From contig JAHFQJ010000002.1 in NCBI GenBank assembly GCA_023266335.1, positions 1-64,000 of the forward strand: DNA of 64,000 bases. The letters run 5' to 3'. Position 1 is the first letter of the stretch, and every line of letters begins with the position of its first letter. Of this stretch, positions 26,286 to 36,179 are shown one piece after another. The notes under the pieces are model-generated. The model was not told the origin of the DNA and ran no database searches. It saw only the letters and a list, made by a program, of their open reading frames with translations. The translations under genes were made by a program, and so were the position numbers. Source of the DNA: Burkholderiaceae bacterium. GTDB lineage: Bacteria > Pseudomonadota > Gammaproteobacteria > Burkholderiales > Burkholderiaceae.

Positions 26286-26331
26286 TAACAGTTTGCAATT
26301 TTGAAACATCAATTAGAAGGTAATATTACAC

Positions 26332-29300
26332 ATGACCACAACAGTAGAGCAGCTAGCACTTGAACTTCATAAAAGCGTACAACAGATTTTACAGCAGCTG
26401 GAACAAGCTGGAATTGCTAAAGGTGGATCTAAGGATAATGTATCTGAAGATGATAAACAAAAATTACTAAGTTATTTAAAAAAATCTCATGGCACAGAAA
26501 ATAAAAATAGCTCTCAATTCACTCTGTCAACCAAAGAAACAACACATATACGCCAGTCTGATTCTAAAGGTAAGACTAGGACAGTCGAGGTGGCAATTAA
26601 AAAGCGTAGAGTCTTAATTAAAGATGATGGTATTTCTGCAAAGATAAATTCTCAAGTGCAGCATATAGATACCTTAGATAATATTAAACATCAGACACAA
26701 ATGGAGCAAAATAATATTTCCCTCCACTCTTCTCTTGATATCGATATCTTAGAATTAGAGCATAAAAATGATATTAATGAAGATACAAATCTTAATGGTA
26801 AAAGTGAAAAAGTCAATGCTAACTCTTCAAAACTAGATGATATTGAAAGTAACACTATAAATCAAAAAAAATCTAGGAATGTGGATAACATAGATGTTAA
26901 CGAATTAAATAAAGCATTTAACAATTATAAGCCATACCCTAAGATTAAATCGGATGATTTATCTGCTGTGCTACATGCTGTATACCCTAAAAATGAGCAA
27001 AATGCTCAACATAATGCTGCTAATGATATGAATAATAAGCTGCCAGAAAATAATCCAATTGCTTTAAATACAAAAGCAGAGCAGGAAAATTCAAACATTA
27101 ATAGTTCATTAGTAAATAAAAATGATACTAAACAGTTAGAGGTTTTGGGAGAAAAAGCAAGTCTGAGCTTTAATGAGAGAAAGGCGTTAGCAAGCAAGCA
27201 AGCAAAAGAAATAAGCGATATGCTGAATAAGCCGAATAAAGTGCTTAAAGCAGACCATAAACCCAAAGACATACAAGATGCAGCACCAGAATCCTCTGTA
27301 GCAGCTGACGATCCGAAAATTAATGTTGTTCCTGTAAAAACGACTAAGCACATTGTTAAACATAACGCCAATCAAACAGCTACTTCTGCTAATACTACAT
27401 CAGTTTCTGCAAATAATAAGATAGCTAATGATAATAAAATCAATACTAAAGGTAGTATTGAAGTGAAAAGTGAAGCTTCTGAAGTAAAAGAAAATAAAAA
27501 ATCTAAAGTTGTAACTAGTGTTTCTGATAAAAATGAAAGAGAACAAAAGCGGAAAGGTACTAGTTCTATAAAAATTCGAGGTGATGATACAGGTGGTTTA
27601 GATACTGCATGGAGAAGCCCTAAATCACATAGGAAAATTACTCAAAAACCGTCAAATTTTGTTCAGCCAGTAGAATTTATTTCTAAAGAAATTATTATTC
27701 CTGAAACTATATCCGTAGCAGATTTAGCACATAAAATGTCTGTTAAAGGCAGTGAATTAATAAAAGTATTAATGAAGCTTGGTCAAATGGTTACAATTAA
27801 TCAAGTACTAGATCAAGATACGGCGATTATTTTGACTGCAGAAATGAATCATATAGCTATACCAGCGAAAACAGAAGACCCAGAAAGTTTCTTAGAAGAA
27901 AATCATGCAGAATTAATTCAATTATACCGTCCGCCAGTAGTTACAGTTATGGGACACGTTGACCATGGTAAAACTTCTTTACTAGATAAAATACGTAGCA
28001 CTAAAGTTGCTTCGGGCGAGGCTGGGGGTATTACGCAACACATTGGAGCATATCACGTAGAGACTCCAAAAGGTGTCATTACATTTTTAGATACTCCAGG
28101 GCATGAGGCCTTTACAGCAATGCGTGCTAGGGGTGCTAAAGCGACGGATATTGTCATTTTAGTTGTAGCGGCTGATGATGGAGTAATGCCGCAGACAAAA
28201 GAGGCGATTTCTCATGCTAAAGCTGCTGGTGTACCTATTGTTGTTGCTATTAATAAAATTGATAAACCAGAAGCTAATCCAGATCGTGTTACACAAGAAT
28301 TAGTAGCAGAAGGAGTAATACCAGAAATCTATGGCGGAGATGTGCCATTTGTTCCTGTGTCAGCAAAAGCAGGGATAGGTTTAGATGAATTATTGGAAAA
28401 TGTCTTATTGCAAGCTGAAGTACTAGAATTAAAAGCCCCAGTAGATGCTCCTGCTAAAGGTTTAGTAATCGAGGCGCGTTTAGATAAGGGTAAGGGTGCA
28501 GTAGCAACTATATTAGTTCAGTCAGGTACCTTAAATAAAGGTGATATGCTGCTTGCTGGTTCAGCTTATGGGCGTGTTCGTGCAATGCTTGACGAAACAG
28601 CAAAACCAGTGCAAAGTGCCGGTCCGTCAATACCAGTTGAAATTCAAGGCTTATCAGAAGTCCCTCTAGCCGGAGATGAAATTGTTGTTGTAGCAGATGA
28701 AAGAAAAGCAAGAGAGATTGCATTGTTTAGACAAGGTAAATTTAGAGATGTTAAATTAGCAAAACAACAGGCTAGTAAACTAGAAAACATGTTTGATAAT
28801 ATTTCAGAAGCAAATATGAAAGTTTTATCTCTGATTATTAAATCTGATGTACAAGGTTCGCAAGAGGCTTTAGTACATGCATTAAATCAATTATCAGGCA
28901 CAGAAGTGAAAGTTAATATAGTTCATGCTGGAGTTGGTGCAATTAGTGATAACGATATTAATTTAGCGGCAGCAAGTAAAGCTGTAATTATCGGATTTAA
29001 TGTTCGTGCTGATGCGGCAGCAAGAAAATTAGCAGAGAATCTAATAGTAAATATTAAGTATTATAATATTATTTATGATGCAGTAAATGATATTAAAGCA
29101 GCTTTATCTGGCTTATTATCGCCTGAAATTAAGGAAAAAGTAATTGGCACAGTAGAAATTAGGCAGGTAATTAAAGTACCAAAAGTTGGTTCAATTGCTG
29201 GTTGTATGGTTACTGACGGCATGGTTAAACGTAATTGTGGTGTAAGAGTTATACGCAATAATGTGGTTGTATTTACAGGTGAGTTAGAATCCTTGAAGCG

Positions 29301-29430
29301 CTTTAAAGATGATGTTAAAGAAGTTAAGCAGAGTTTTGAATGCGGATTATCTATTAAAAATTACCAAGATATACACGAGCTTGACCAGCTGGAAGTTTTT
29401 GAAACTATAGAGGTAGCACGTAGTTTATAA
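26332..29430 (+). CDS. infB: Translation initiation factor IF-2
   Basis: A 1032-aa GTPase that places initiator tRNA on the 30S subunit. An IF2_N module is at the start ([21 protein letters not shown]). A very long Asn/Lys/Ser-rich, low-complexity linker runs from about 60 to 440, and a second IF2_N module ([24 protein letters not shown]) precedes the GTPase: G1 GHVDHGKT, G3 DTPGHEA, G4 NKID, G5 VSAKAG. Domains II, III and IV follow. The linker is Asn-rich rather than Ala/Glu/Arg-rich as in GC-rich relatives, reflecting AT bias. Confidence 0.96.
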   Translation: MTTTVEQLALELHKSVQQILQQLEQAGIAKGGSKDNVSEDDKQKLLSYLKKSHGTENKNSSQFTLSTKETTHIRQSDSKGKTRTVEVAIKKRRVLIKDDGISAKINSQVQHIDTLDNIKHQTQMEQNNISLHSSLDIDILELEHKNDINEDTNLNGKSEKVNANSSKLDDIESNTINQKKSRNVDNIDVNELNKAFNNYKPYPKIKSDDLSAVLHAVYPKNEQNAQHNAANDMNNKLPENNPIALNTKAEQENSNINSSLVNKNDTKQLEVLGEKASLSFNERKALASKQAKEISDMLNKPNKVLKADHKPKDIQDAAPESSVAADDPKINVVPVKTTKHIVKHNANQTATSANTTSVSANNKIANDNKINTKGSIEVKSEASEVKENKKSKVVTSVSDKNEREQKRKGTSSIKIRGDDTGGLDTAWRSPKSHRKITQKPSNFVQPVEFISKEIIIPETISVADLAHKMSVKGSELIKVLMKLGQMVTINQVLDQDTAIILTAEMNHIAIPAKTEDPESFLEENHAELIQLYRPPVVTVMGHVDHGKTSLLDKIRSTKVASGEAGGITQHIGAYHVETPKGVITFLDTPGHEAFTAMRARGAKATDIVILVVAADDGVMPQTKEAISHAKAAGVPIVVAINKIDKPEANPDRVTQELVAEGVIPEIYGGDVPFVPVSAKAGIGLDELLENVLLQAEVLELKAPVDAPAKGLVIEARLDKGKGAVATILVQSGTLNKGDMLLAGSAYGRVRAMLDETAKPVQSAGPSIPVEIQGLSEVPLAGDEIVVVADERKAREIALFRQGKFRDVKLAKQQASKLENMFDNISEANMKVLSLIIKSDVQGSQEALVHALNQLSGTEVKVNIVHAGVGAISDNDINLAAASKAVIIGFNVRADAAARKLAENLIVNIKYYNIIYDAVNDIKAALSGLLSPEIKEKVIGTVEIRQVIKVPKVGSIAGCMVTDGMVKRNCGVRVIRNNVVVFTGELESLKRFKDDVKEVKQSFECGLSIKNYQDIHELDQLEVFETIEVARSL

Positions 29431-29501
29431 TAGTATTTATAATCTTAAGTTACTAATGCATACCTCCTAAAACTATTATTAAACTCGAAAATTTATTATA
29501 T

Positions 29502-30290
29502 ATGTCTTCTATTCTTGTATTTGATATTGAAACTATACCTGATGCAGAGGGCTTAGTTAAATTAGAACTTATCCCTAATTCTGATGAAAAAAGTGTTGAT
29601 GAATATTTGTTAAAGTTAAAAGAAGAAAAAAAAACGGATTTTTTGCCATTACATCTGCATAAAATTATTGCTATATCATGTGTGCTAAGAAGGCAAAATA
29701 AATCTGCTGAACAAGAGATTTTTGTTAACTCATTAGGTAGTTCAATTAGCAGTGAAGAAGAAATAATACAAAAATTTTATAGTTTAATTGATAGATACCA
29801 ACCACAGCTTATTTCATGGAATGGCAGTGGTTTTGATCTTCCAGTATTGCATTATCGTGGATTAATTAATAATGTAAGTGCATATCAATATTGGGATATG
29901 GGTGATAGAGCAGACTTTAATAGTAAAGAATATAAATGGAATAATTATATTAGCCGTTATCACTTACGCCATATAGATTTGATGGATTTATTATCTTTAT
30001 ATCAGCCTAAAGCTTATGCTAAGATGGACGACATGGCAAAACTGTGTAATTTACCAGGTAAACTTGGTATGGATGGAAGCCAAGTGTGGTCTGAATATAA
30101 AAAAGGTAATATTGATCAAATCAGGGCTTATTGTGAAACGGATGTAGCAAATACATATTTACTTTATCAAAAGTTTAATAGTATGCGTTTTGGAGATTCA
30201 AATCTCTTTGTAAAAGAAAAAGAATTTTTAAAATGCAGCTTAGATTCTTCACAAAAACACTGGCAGGAATATTTAGTTAAATTAGCATAG
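29502..30290 (+). CDS. PolB-type 3'-5' exonuclease-like protein
   Basis: A 262-aa DnaQ-fold nuclease of the predicted PolB-like 3'-5' exonuclease group (DNA_pol_B_exo2). ExoI motif FDIETIP is at residues 6-12, ExoII ISWNGSGFDLPVL near 105-117, and ExoIII with YCETDVANTYLLY near 212-224. It probably acts on single-stranded DNA, but its biological role is not established. Convergent with the TauE/SafE gene, 9 bp apart. Confidence 0.82.
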   Translation: MSSILVFDIETIPDAEGLVKLELIPNSDEKSVDEYLLKLKEEKKTDFLPLHLHKIIAISCVLRRQNKSAEQEIFVNSLGSSISSEEEIIQKFYSLIDRYQPQLISWNGSGFDLPVLHYRGLINNVSAYQYWDMGDRADFNSKEYKWNNYISRYHLRHIDLMDLLSLYQPKAYAKMDDMAKLCNLPGKLGMDGSQVWSEYKKGNIDQIRAYCETDVANTYLLYQKFNSMRFGDSNLFVKEKEFLKCSLDSSQKHWQEYLVKLA

Positions 30291-30299
30291 GCGGCTATA

Positions 30300-31100
30300 T
30301 TATTCTATTTTAGAAAATATCATTCTTAAAGTAAGAACAATGCATAATGCAAGTAAGAAGTATGCATATATGGTTTTAAGTTTTTTAGTATCTATTTTAT
30401 GGGCAATTTTTGCTCCTAAGACAGCAGTTGCACTTGTTAGAGGACATATAATTAATAATGCCGGCCAGTAAATTAGACCTAAAGTATTAGCAACTGGTAT
30501 AGCTTTTTGAGAATAAACTATCGTACTAGTAAGTGCAATAGGTAACCCCAGCCCTGCTGATGTTGCGATTGCATTGTGTATAGGTATTCCAAGATATAAT
30601 AACAGCGGAACAGTTAAAAATCCTCCGCCAACTCCAATTACGCTTGAAATTCCAGCAATCACAAATCCTGCTCCTATAAACAAAAATTTTGGTATTTTGT
30701 GTTCTATATCATATTGAGGGTTTGGATTAAGTTTAAAAATAGTCTGCATAGCAATAAGCAATATAAATAAAATAAATACTATATGAACAAATTCTCCGCT
30801 TAACTTTGTAAAAATAAAATTTCCTGTAACAGAAGAGCCAACAATTACGCCGATTGACATAAATACAAGTATTTTTACTTTCACAGCTTTGTGCCTAAAA
30901 TGACTTATGCTGGAAAATATAGATGTGAAAAGAATTACACAAGTGGACGTTGCAATCGCTACATGGTTAACATAGACATCAGGAATATTTAAACTTATCA
31001 TAAACGTAGGAACTAAAATAGATCCTCCGCCAATGCCCATGAGTCCTGCTAGCATTCCGGAAATAATTCCTGCGATAATGAATAAAAAATAATGTAACAT
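30300..31100 (-). CDS. TauE/SafE-family membrane permease
   Basis: A 266-aa protein with eight predicted membrane segments. Two related halves each start with a glycine-rich motif: GMLAGLMGIGGGSILVP and GISSVIGVGGGFLTVPLLL. This is the hallmark of the TauE/SafE (DUF81) family that exports small anions such as sulfite or sulfoacetate. The substrate cannot be told from sequence and no sulfur-metabolism gene is adjacent. Confidence 0.88.
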   Translation of the reverse strand: MLHYFLFIIAGIISGMLAGLMGIGGGSILVPTFMISLNIPDVYVNHVAIATSTCVILFTSIFSSISHFRHKAVKVKILVFMSIGVIVGSSVTGNFIFTKLSGEFVHIVFILFILLIAMQTIFKLNPNPQYDIEHKIPKFLFIGAGFVIAGISSVIGVGGGFLTVPLLLYLGIPIHNAIATSAGLGLPIALTSTIVYSQKAIPVANTLGLIYWPALLIICPLTSATAVLGAKIAHKIDTKKLKTIYAYFLLALCIVLTLRMIFSKIE

Positions 31101-31681
31101 AGTTTGTCGAAATGATTTATATATTTATATACGTTAATATATCTATTATAAAATACTTACTCTTTTTATATAGCTCTACCTATGGAATAAATAGGCTAAA
31201 TAAGTAAAATTTAGACTATTTATTAAAATAATTTTTAATAACTTTTATCAATAGTATATTAAGTAGAAATAATTATGTTACTTGATGATATTAATTAATA
31301 TACTACATTATATATAAAATTATATCTAGTTTATTATTGTTTCATACTTGTCTTTATATACTAATTGTAGTTCATTTTGCGGCATGGCGGTATGAATAAA
31401 TTTTGACGACTATGTACACATTATTACATTGATGGCGAAGCCATGAGCCTGCAAACAATAATTTTGACGGTAACTAATAAACGAAGTCCACAAATTGGAA
31501 TCTGGTTAGTATATATATTAGTATAGATCTGCCAATAAAAATATAATGTATACGTTGGTTTTTATATACAATTATATTTAAAATTAGTAATTAAATTGAT
31601 TATTGTATATATTAACCGATTATTAGATGGCTAAGTGAAGAATGAGAGTTAATTTATAATTTGCTATATAAAGGTAAAATT
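31101..31681. other. 580-bp intergenic region containing one family A element
   Basis: The gap separates the divergent TauE/SafE and ppsR genes. Apart from the family A element (31357-31513), it is very AT-rich with no ORF. Both promoters must lie here, but no hexamer pair stands out. Confidence 0.5.
31357..31513 (+). repeat. Family A inverted-repeat element, long form
   Basis: This 157-bp copy begins TATACTAATTGTAGTTCATT and ends TCTGGTTAGTATA. Left and right ends are imperfect inverted repeats over about 26 bp. The interior has GGCGGTATGAATAAA, a TTTTGACG direct repeat (near 31401 and 31463) and the TGGCGAAGCCA hairpin. It is the best-preserved copy in the window. Confidence 0.8.
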
Positions 31682-32509
31682 ATGCATACTGAATTACATA
31701 CGGATTTAAAAAAATTTGATAGAGTTGTTTATATAGTATCTGATGGAACTGGAATAACTGCTGAAAAATTTTCCACCTCTCTTTTAGCTCAATTTGATAT
31801 AACTTATCATATTATACGTATACCTTTTATAGATAATATGGAAAAAGCAAACAATTTAATTGATAAAATAAACTGTATAAATCATCATAATAAGCCAATT
31901 CTTTTTACAACTTTAGTAAATCAACAGGTAAGTAATATAGTGCATAAAGCTAATGCTTTTATTGTTGATTTATTTCAGGCATTTGTACAGCCTTTAGAAC
32001 AAGAATTATGTTTAAAATCAAGCCATGCAATTAATCGCTCGCACCAAATTGGAAATATTGAAGTTTATGAAAAGAGAATTGAAGCTATTAATTTTTCTCT
32101 CGGTCATGATGATGGTCAAAGCCATGCAAATTTAGCGCAGGCAGATATTATATTAGTAGGAGTATCGCGCAGCGGTAAAACCCCCACTTCATTATATTTA
32201 GCTATGCAGCATGGTTTAAAAGCAGCAAATTATCCCTTAATACCAGAAGACTTTGCCCGCCTAGAACTGCCAAGTATTTTATTAAAATATACAAATAAAC
32301 TTTTTGGTTTAACAATAGAACCTAACCGTTTGTCTGATATTAGGCACGAAAGAAAGCCTAATAGCATCTATGCCAGTTTGCAGAATTGCCGTTATGAGGT
32401 TTTAGAAGCAGAAAAATTAATGCGCCGGCATAATATTGAGTGTTTATCCACTACTCATAAATCAATTGAAGAAATAGCAACTACAATTTTACAAATAATA
32501 TATATATAG
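31682..32509 (+). CDS. ppsR: Pyruvate, water dikinase regulatory protein (DUF299)
   Basis: A 275-aa bifunctional kinase/pyrophosphorylase that inactivates or reactivates PEP synthase by phosphorylating a threonine. The start at 31682 has AAAGG 8 bp upstream; an upstream TTG (31661) would add seven residues and is less likely. Present are VYIVSDGTGITAEKF at the N-terminus, the P-loop GVSRSGKTPTSLYLA and NYPLIPEDF. Together with pckG at the window end it points to gluconeogenic control; ppsA itself is not in the window. Its stop is 2 bp from the convergent gspI stop. Confidence 0.93.
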   Translation: MHTELHTDLKKFDRVVYIVSDGTGITAEKFSTSLLAQFDITYHIIRIPFIDNMEKANNLIDKINCINHHNKPILFTTLVNQQVSNIVHKANAFIVDLFQAFVQPLEQELCLKSSHAINRSHQIGNIEVYEKRIEAINFSLGHDDGQSHANLAQADIILVGVSRSGKTPTSLYLAMQHGLKAANYPLIPEDFARLELPSILLKYTNKLFGLTIEPNRLSDIRHERKPNSIYASLQNCRYEVLEAEKLMRRHNIECLSTTHKSIEEIATTILQIIYI

Positions 32510-32511
32510 TT

Positions 32512-32895
32512 TTAGCGTGATTTTTGTAATAAGGTAAAACTTCTCTCGATTGGTGTTCTAGCATTTTTATCCGTAAACACTAAAATTTCTGCTGATATAA
32601 TGTAGCGATTAGGAGTATTTTTAGTATTTAACTGGCATTCGAAAGGTAAATCTTCAGCACATGTATACCTCACACCGCTATTCGCAATATTTTGGCTTAG
32701 CATAAGTTCGATTAATATATTTCTAGATAAAATAGCTGCCAAAATATTTTGCTGTAACTTTGAATAATTAGTAATAGTATTGGTAATAGTTCTTTGGGCG
32801 GCAAGCAAACTTGTGCTAATTATTATCAATGCTACTAACACTTCAATTAAAGTCAAGCCGCTAGATTTACATCTGTATTTTTTTATGCATTTCAT
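32512..32895 (-). CDS. gspI: Type II secretion minor pseudopilin GspI
   Basis: A 127-aa prepilin-like protein: basic leader, cleavage site SSG|LTLIEVLVAL (Gly13, Glu18 equivalent to mature Glu5), hydrophobic helix, then a short C-terminal domain with AEILVFTDKN. GspI caps the T2SS pseudopilus with GspJ and GspK. Its ATG overlaps the gspH stop by 4 bp, so they are translationally coupled. gspJ and gspK are not downstream. Confidence 0.75.
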   Translation of the reverse strand: MKCIKKYRCKSSGLTLIEVLVALIIISTSLLAAQRTITNTITNYSKLQQNILAAILSRNILIELMLSQNIANSGVRYTCAEDLPFECQLNTKNTPNRYIISAEILVFTDKNARTPIERSFTLLQKSR

Positions 32896-33464
32896 TCTGT
32901 CTGCTGATTATTTTTATTACGTCCGTAAAGTAAGTGATTTTTTTTCTTATTCATGGATTCTTTATGCTCCGCTTCATTATTATCAATTCTTTTACTTTCA
33001 TTTGTCTCATATTTCAGATTTATCGGTTTGGTTTTATACCTTCCGCTTCCATCTCCAGCTAATATAATTTTATAGATACCTTTGGTTAAAGATATATGGA
33101 ATGGATTTTGTAAAGGTTCTTGTGTAATAGTACGCTGCCAAGTAGAAATTTGATTTTTAACAGGACTCCAGCCTAATTTAGAATCAATTTCTTCTATATT
33201 CCATCTATAGTTACTAAGCATATTATTTGCGCTGCTGCTATTTGTACTTATGCCATGCTGATTAACTATGATTGTAAGAGGTATGTCCTGCATTTGGCTT
33301 TCATGCTGCATTATTTCTAGTACATCGCCTAAGTATTCAGCATCTTGTAAAAGTTGTCTGGGTACACTTGGCTTTGTAACTAATGTTACTATGACTAAGG
33401 TCATACCAATAATTCCAATAATTATCATCAATTCCAGTAATGTATATCCTTTTTTTGTATTCAT
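32892..33464 (-). CDS. gspH: Type II secretion minor pseudopilin GspH
   Basis: A 190-aa prepilin-like protein with a very short leader, KKG|YTLLELMIIIGIIG (Gly6, Glu11), and a GspH/FimT-like beta domain containing an LLQDAEYLGDVLEIMQHESQ helix. It has an unusual charged, Asn/Lys-rich C-terminal tail of about 35 residues. The pseudopilus tip role is inferred from family and gene order gspG-H-I. A family B element separates it from gspG. Confidence 0.75.
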   Translation of the reverse strand: MNTKKGYTLLELMIIIGIIGMTLVIVTLVTKPSVPRQLLQDAEYLGDVLEIMQHESQMQDIPLTIIVNQHGISTNSSSANNMLSNYRWNIEEIDSKLGWSPVKNQISTWQRTITQEPLQNPFHISLTKGIYKIILAGDGSGRYKTKPINLKYETNESKRIDNNEAEHKESMNKKKNHLLYGRNKNNQQTE

Positions 33465-33516
33465 TATTTTATACCAAATTTGCCTTTTAATTTAATGTAC
33501 ATATCTCTCATTCAAA

Positions 33517-33613
33517 TATACTCATCTCAATTAGATTTCGGGCAAAGCAAAAGCAAAATTTTCGGCACAGATATTACAAATACTACAGCCTAAAATTCAA
33601 GTGTGATGAATTT
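33517..33613 (+). repeat. Family B inverted-repeat element between gspG and gspH
   Basis: The element begins TATACTCATCTCAATTAGAT and ends AAAATTCAAGTGTGATGAAT, matching the two ends of the other B copies. It fills most of the 157-bp gap in what is otherwise a compact gspG-H-I set. Confidence 0.68.
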
Positions 33614-33621
33614 ATAATAGA

Positions 33622-34080
33622 TTATTCCCAATTTCCAATATCAGCATTTATACCTTCGCCGCCTATTTCTTTATCTTTACCATAAGTAAAAATATCTGCA
33701 TCGCTATGTATTCCTGGAGTGATATATTGATATTCATTCCCCCACGGGTCTTTAGGTATTTTTTCTAAATAGCCGCCGTCTTTCCAATTTTTAGCTGTAG
33801 GCACGGCTGATGGTTTTTCAACTAAAGCCTTTAATCCTTGCTCTGTGGTTGGATATCTTCCATTATCTAATCTATAAAGTTTTAATGCACTTGAAATAGT
33901 TGCAATATCTTGCTTAACCGCAACTTTAGCTGCATCGTCAGCCCTTCCCATTACTTTTGGCAGCACTAATCCTGCCAGCATTGCAATAATTGCAATCACA
34001 ATCATAATTTCAATTAAAGTGTAACCGACCTTTAATTTAAATGATGTATATGTAAGATTTAAATTTTTATTGTGTCTCAT
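33622..34080 (-). CDS. gspG: Type II secretion major pseudopilin GspG
   Basis: I prefer the ATG at 34080 (152 aa): AGGA lies 8 bp upstream; an in-frame TTG at 34107 would add nine residues. The leader ends KVG|YTLIEIMIVIAIIAMLAGLV (Gly19, Glu24 = mature Glu5). The GspG signature follows: QDIATISSALKLYRLDNGRYPTTEQGL, DPWGNEYQY and the calcium-loop region near the C-terminus. It is the main subunit of the T2SS pseudopilus in the periplasm. The remaining gsp genes must be elsewhere. Confidence 0.92.
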   Translation of the reverse strand: MRHNKNLNLTYTSFKLKVGYTLIEIMIVIAIIAMLAGLVLPKVMGRADDAAKVAVKQDIATISSALKLYRLDNGRYPTTEQGLKALVEKPSAVPTAKNWKDGGYLEKIPKDPWGNEYQYITPGIHSDADIFTYGKDKEIGGEGINADIGNWE

Positions 34081-34133
34081 ATTTGAATTCCTAATATTGT
34101 GAATCAAACTTTTAGTTGGATATTATCGCATTA

Positions 34134-35660
34134 TTATTTTATTTTTTCTAATGCCTTAATAATTGCCATAGCTTTATTTTGAGTTTCCTGCCATTCTGTT
34201 TCTCTAACAGAATCTGCTACAATTCCTGCACCAGCTTGTATATACACAGTATCATTTTGAATAACTGCAGTGCGGATTGCAATTGCAATATCCATTTCTC
34301 CATTAAAAGACATATAGCCAACCCCGCCGCCGTATATATGCCTTGCAGACGGCTCTAATTCTGAAATAATCTGCATAGCACGAACTTTAGCTGCGCCGGA
34401 TAAAGTCCCAGCCGGAAATACCGCTTTTAAAATGTCCATATTATTGACAGACTCATTAATTTCCCCCTCTACAGAACTAACAATATGCTGTACATGAGAA
34501 TATTTTTCAATATGCATATGCTGTGTAACTTTCACACTGCCTATTTTTGCAATTCTTCCAATATCATTTCTGGCTAAATCAATTAACATGGTATGTTCTG
34601 CACACTCTTTTGCATCAGCAAGTAAATCTTCGGCTAATTGATTATCTTGCTCTTCATCTATTCCACGCACTCTAGTGCCGGCAATTGGTCTTAAGGTTAC
34701 ATAATGCTTTGCATCATGCCTCACTTCATGCCTGACTAAAAGTTCAGGAGAACTTCCTACAATTTGCGTATCTCCAAAACAATAATAATACATATATGGA
34801 GATGGATTTAACTGCCTTAATTCACGATATAATAAAATAGGATCAGAAGTAAATTCTTTCTGCATGCGTTGTGATAGAACAACCTGCATAATATCGCCTG
34901 ATTTTATATATTCTTTAGCCCTATCAACTGCTTTCATATATTCTGATTGAGATGAATATATAAATTTACCATTTAATTTAGAAGTTTTATTGCGGGTTTT
35001 AATAACATGATGAGCATTATTATCTTCTAATTTTTCACACAATTCTTTTAGCCTAACTATTGCATTTTCATAAGAATTTGCTAAATTAGGATCTGCATAA
35101 ACAATTATTTTTAGACTTCCTCTCAAATTATCAACCACAACCAATTCATCACACAATAATAATTTAATATCAGGCAGATTAATTTCATCTTGAGCATTTT
35201 GTTTGGGAATGCCTAAACATGGCTCTATATGATGAACAGTTTCATAGCTAAAATAACCAACCCAGCCGCCGCAAAATCTTGGCATATTCTCTAATATTAA
35301 AGCTTTATAGTTATTTTGTAGATTATGAATAATATCTAATACATTTTCATTTTTAGAATTTTCTATTTTCTGTATAAGATGGTTATTTTCATATAATTCA
35401 ATACAAGAATTTTGTGCAAACCCGCTGCTTTGAATATAGCTAGTTGACGGTAATCCAATATAAGAATAACGCCCAAATCTTTCACCGCCAATCACAGATT
35501 CCAATAAAAAAGAATTTTTGCGCTGATTACCGGTTAATTTTAAATAAATAGATAAAGGAGTATCTAAATCAGCATTAATTTCTATAATTAGCGGAACTTT
35601 ATTATATTCTTTATTTTTATAGCTATAAAATTCTTGCTGTGTAAGGTTAATATTTTGCAT
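34134..35660 (-). CDS. trpE: Anthranilate synthase component I
   Basis: A 508-aa chorismate-using enzyme that makes anthranilate with the TrpG glutaminase. N-terminal LLESVIGGERFGRYSYIG carries the feedback-site LLES motif. The C-terminal chorismate-binding domain includes QVVLSQRM, GSSPELLVR, RPIAGTRVRG, DEQDNQLAEDLLADAKECAEH, HIVSSVEG and FPAGTLSGAAKVRAM. trpG, trpD and trpC, often linked, are absent. No leader peptide with tandem Trp codons is visible upstream, where a family B element lies 38 bp before the start. Confidence 0.96.
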   Translation of the reverse strand: MQNINLTQQEFYSYKNKEYNKVPLIIEINADLDTPLSIYLKLTGNQRKNSFLLESVIGGERFGRYSYIGLPSTSYIQSSGFAQNSCIELYENNHLIQKIENSKNENVLDIIHNLQNNYKALILENMPRFCGGWVGYFSYETVHHIEPCLGIPKQNAQDEINLPDIKLLLCDELVVVDNLRGSLKIIVYADPNLANSYENAIVRLKELCEKLEDNNAHHVIKTRNKTSKLNGKFIYSSQSEYMKAVDRAKEYIKSGDIMQVVLSQRMQKEFTSDPILLYRELRQLNPSPYMYYYCFGDTQIVGSSPELLVRHEVRHDAKHYVTLRPIAGTRVRGIDEEQDNQLAEDLLADAKECAEHTMLIDLARNDIGRIAKIGSVKVTQHMHIEKYSHVQHIVSSVEGEINESVNNMDILKAVFPAGTLSGAAKVRAMQIISELEPSARHIYGGGVGYMSFNGEMDIAIAIRTAVIQNDTVYIQAGAGIVADSVRETEWQETQNKAMAIIKALEKIK

Positions 35661-35698
35661 AATATTTATTAAAAGTGAAGCGGTAGAATATATTCAAA

Positions 35699-35778
35699 TA
35701 TACTCATCTCAAGCTGATTTATGTCAAAACGTAGGCAAAAATCACGAGACCATAAAATTTTCAGGTACGATTAGTATA
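35699..35778 (+). repeat. Family B inverted-repeat element upstream of trpE
   Basis: The 80-bp copy begins TATACTCATCTCAAGCTGAT and ends CAGGTACGATTAGTATA. Its right end (TATACTAATCG on the minus strand) is also the terminus of family A, linking the two families. On the minus strand it contains TTGACA (35722-35727) followed 19 bp later by TATATT (35697-35702), a possible promoter for trpE, though the spacer is long. Confidence 0.65.
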
Positions 35779-35913
35779 TATCATAAACTTACTCATAACT
35801 ATAATCAATATCTATGCTTAAGCTCTTAATTGCTTGGCGTATTGAAAAATATATTTTATTACTAAGCTATGATTAAATAAATTTAAGTTTTTATATAATG
35901 CATATAAAATTAC

Positions 35914-35941
35914 TTGACAAAAAACATCGTTAGTGTATAAT
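35914..35941 (+). promoter_or_regulatory. Strong sigma-70-type promoter for the tRNA-Glu/tRNA-Asp pair
   Basis: TTGACA (35914-35919) and TATAAT (35936-35941) are both perfect consensus hexamers separated by 16 bp. The predicted start at about 35948 lies some 40 bases before tRNA-Glu. This is the clearest promoter in the window. Confidence 0.8.
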
Positions 35942-35988
35942 TTCCCTCATGCAGTTAACTGTGTTATTTGCAGAGAAAATAGCCTCAA

Positions 35989-36064
35989 GTCCCTATCGTC
36001 TAGAGGCCTAGGACACCACCCTTTCACGGTGGGTACCGGGGTTCGAATCCCCGTAGGGACGCCA
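35989..36064 (+). tRNA. tRNA-Glu (anticodon TTC)
   Basis: A full cloverleaf is visible: acceptor GTCCCTA pairs with TAGGGAC, the anticodon stem CCACC/GGTGG encloses CTTTCAC (anticodon TTC at 36023-36025), and the T arm GGGGTTCGAATCCCC is canonical. The discriminator G and CCA are genome-encoded. It reads GAA/GAG codons. Confidence 0.97.
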
Positions 36065-36102
36065 TTCAAATGGCAAAGTATACAAATAGACCAAGTTTCA
36101 GC

Positions 36103-36179
36103 GGATCGGTAGTTCAGTTGGTTAGAATACCGGCCTGTCACGCCGGGGGTCGCGGGTTCGAGTCCCGTCCGGTCCGCCA
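36103..36179 (+). tRNA. tRNA-Asp (anticodon GTC)
   Basis: A 77-nt tRNA, 38 bp after tRNA-Glu: acceptor GGATCGG with CCGGTCC (one T-G pair), anticodon stem CGGCC/GCCGG-type with GTC at 36137-36139, T arm GCGGGTTCGAGTCCCGT, encoded CCA. The two tRNAs are likely one transcript. The accessory island begins just downstream. Confidence 0.97.

Noticed and set aside
27006-27371. 121-aa minus-strand frame inside infB
   Set aside because: Opposite-strand shadow of the low-complexity IF-2 linker, with no ribosome binding site or family features.
35661-35800. Trp attenuator upstream of trpE
   Set aside because: No short leader peptide with consecutive TGG codons and no terminator/antiterminator pair; the region is a family B element.
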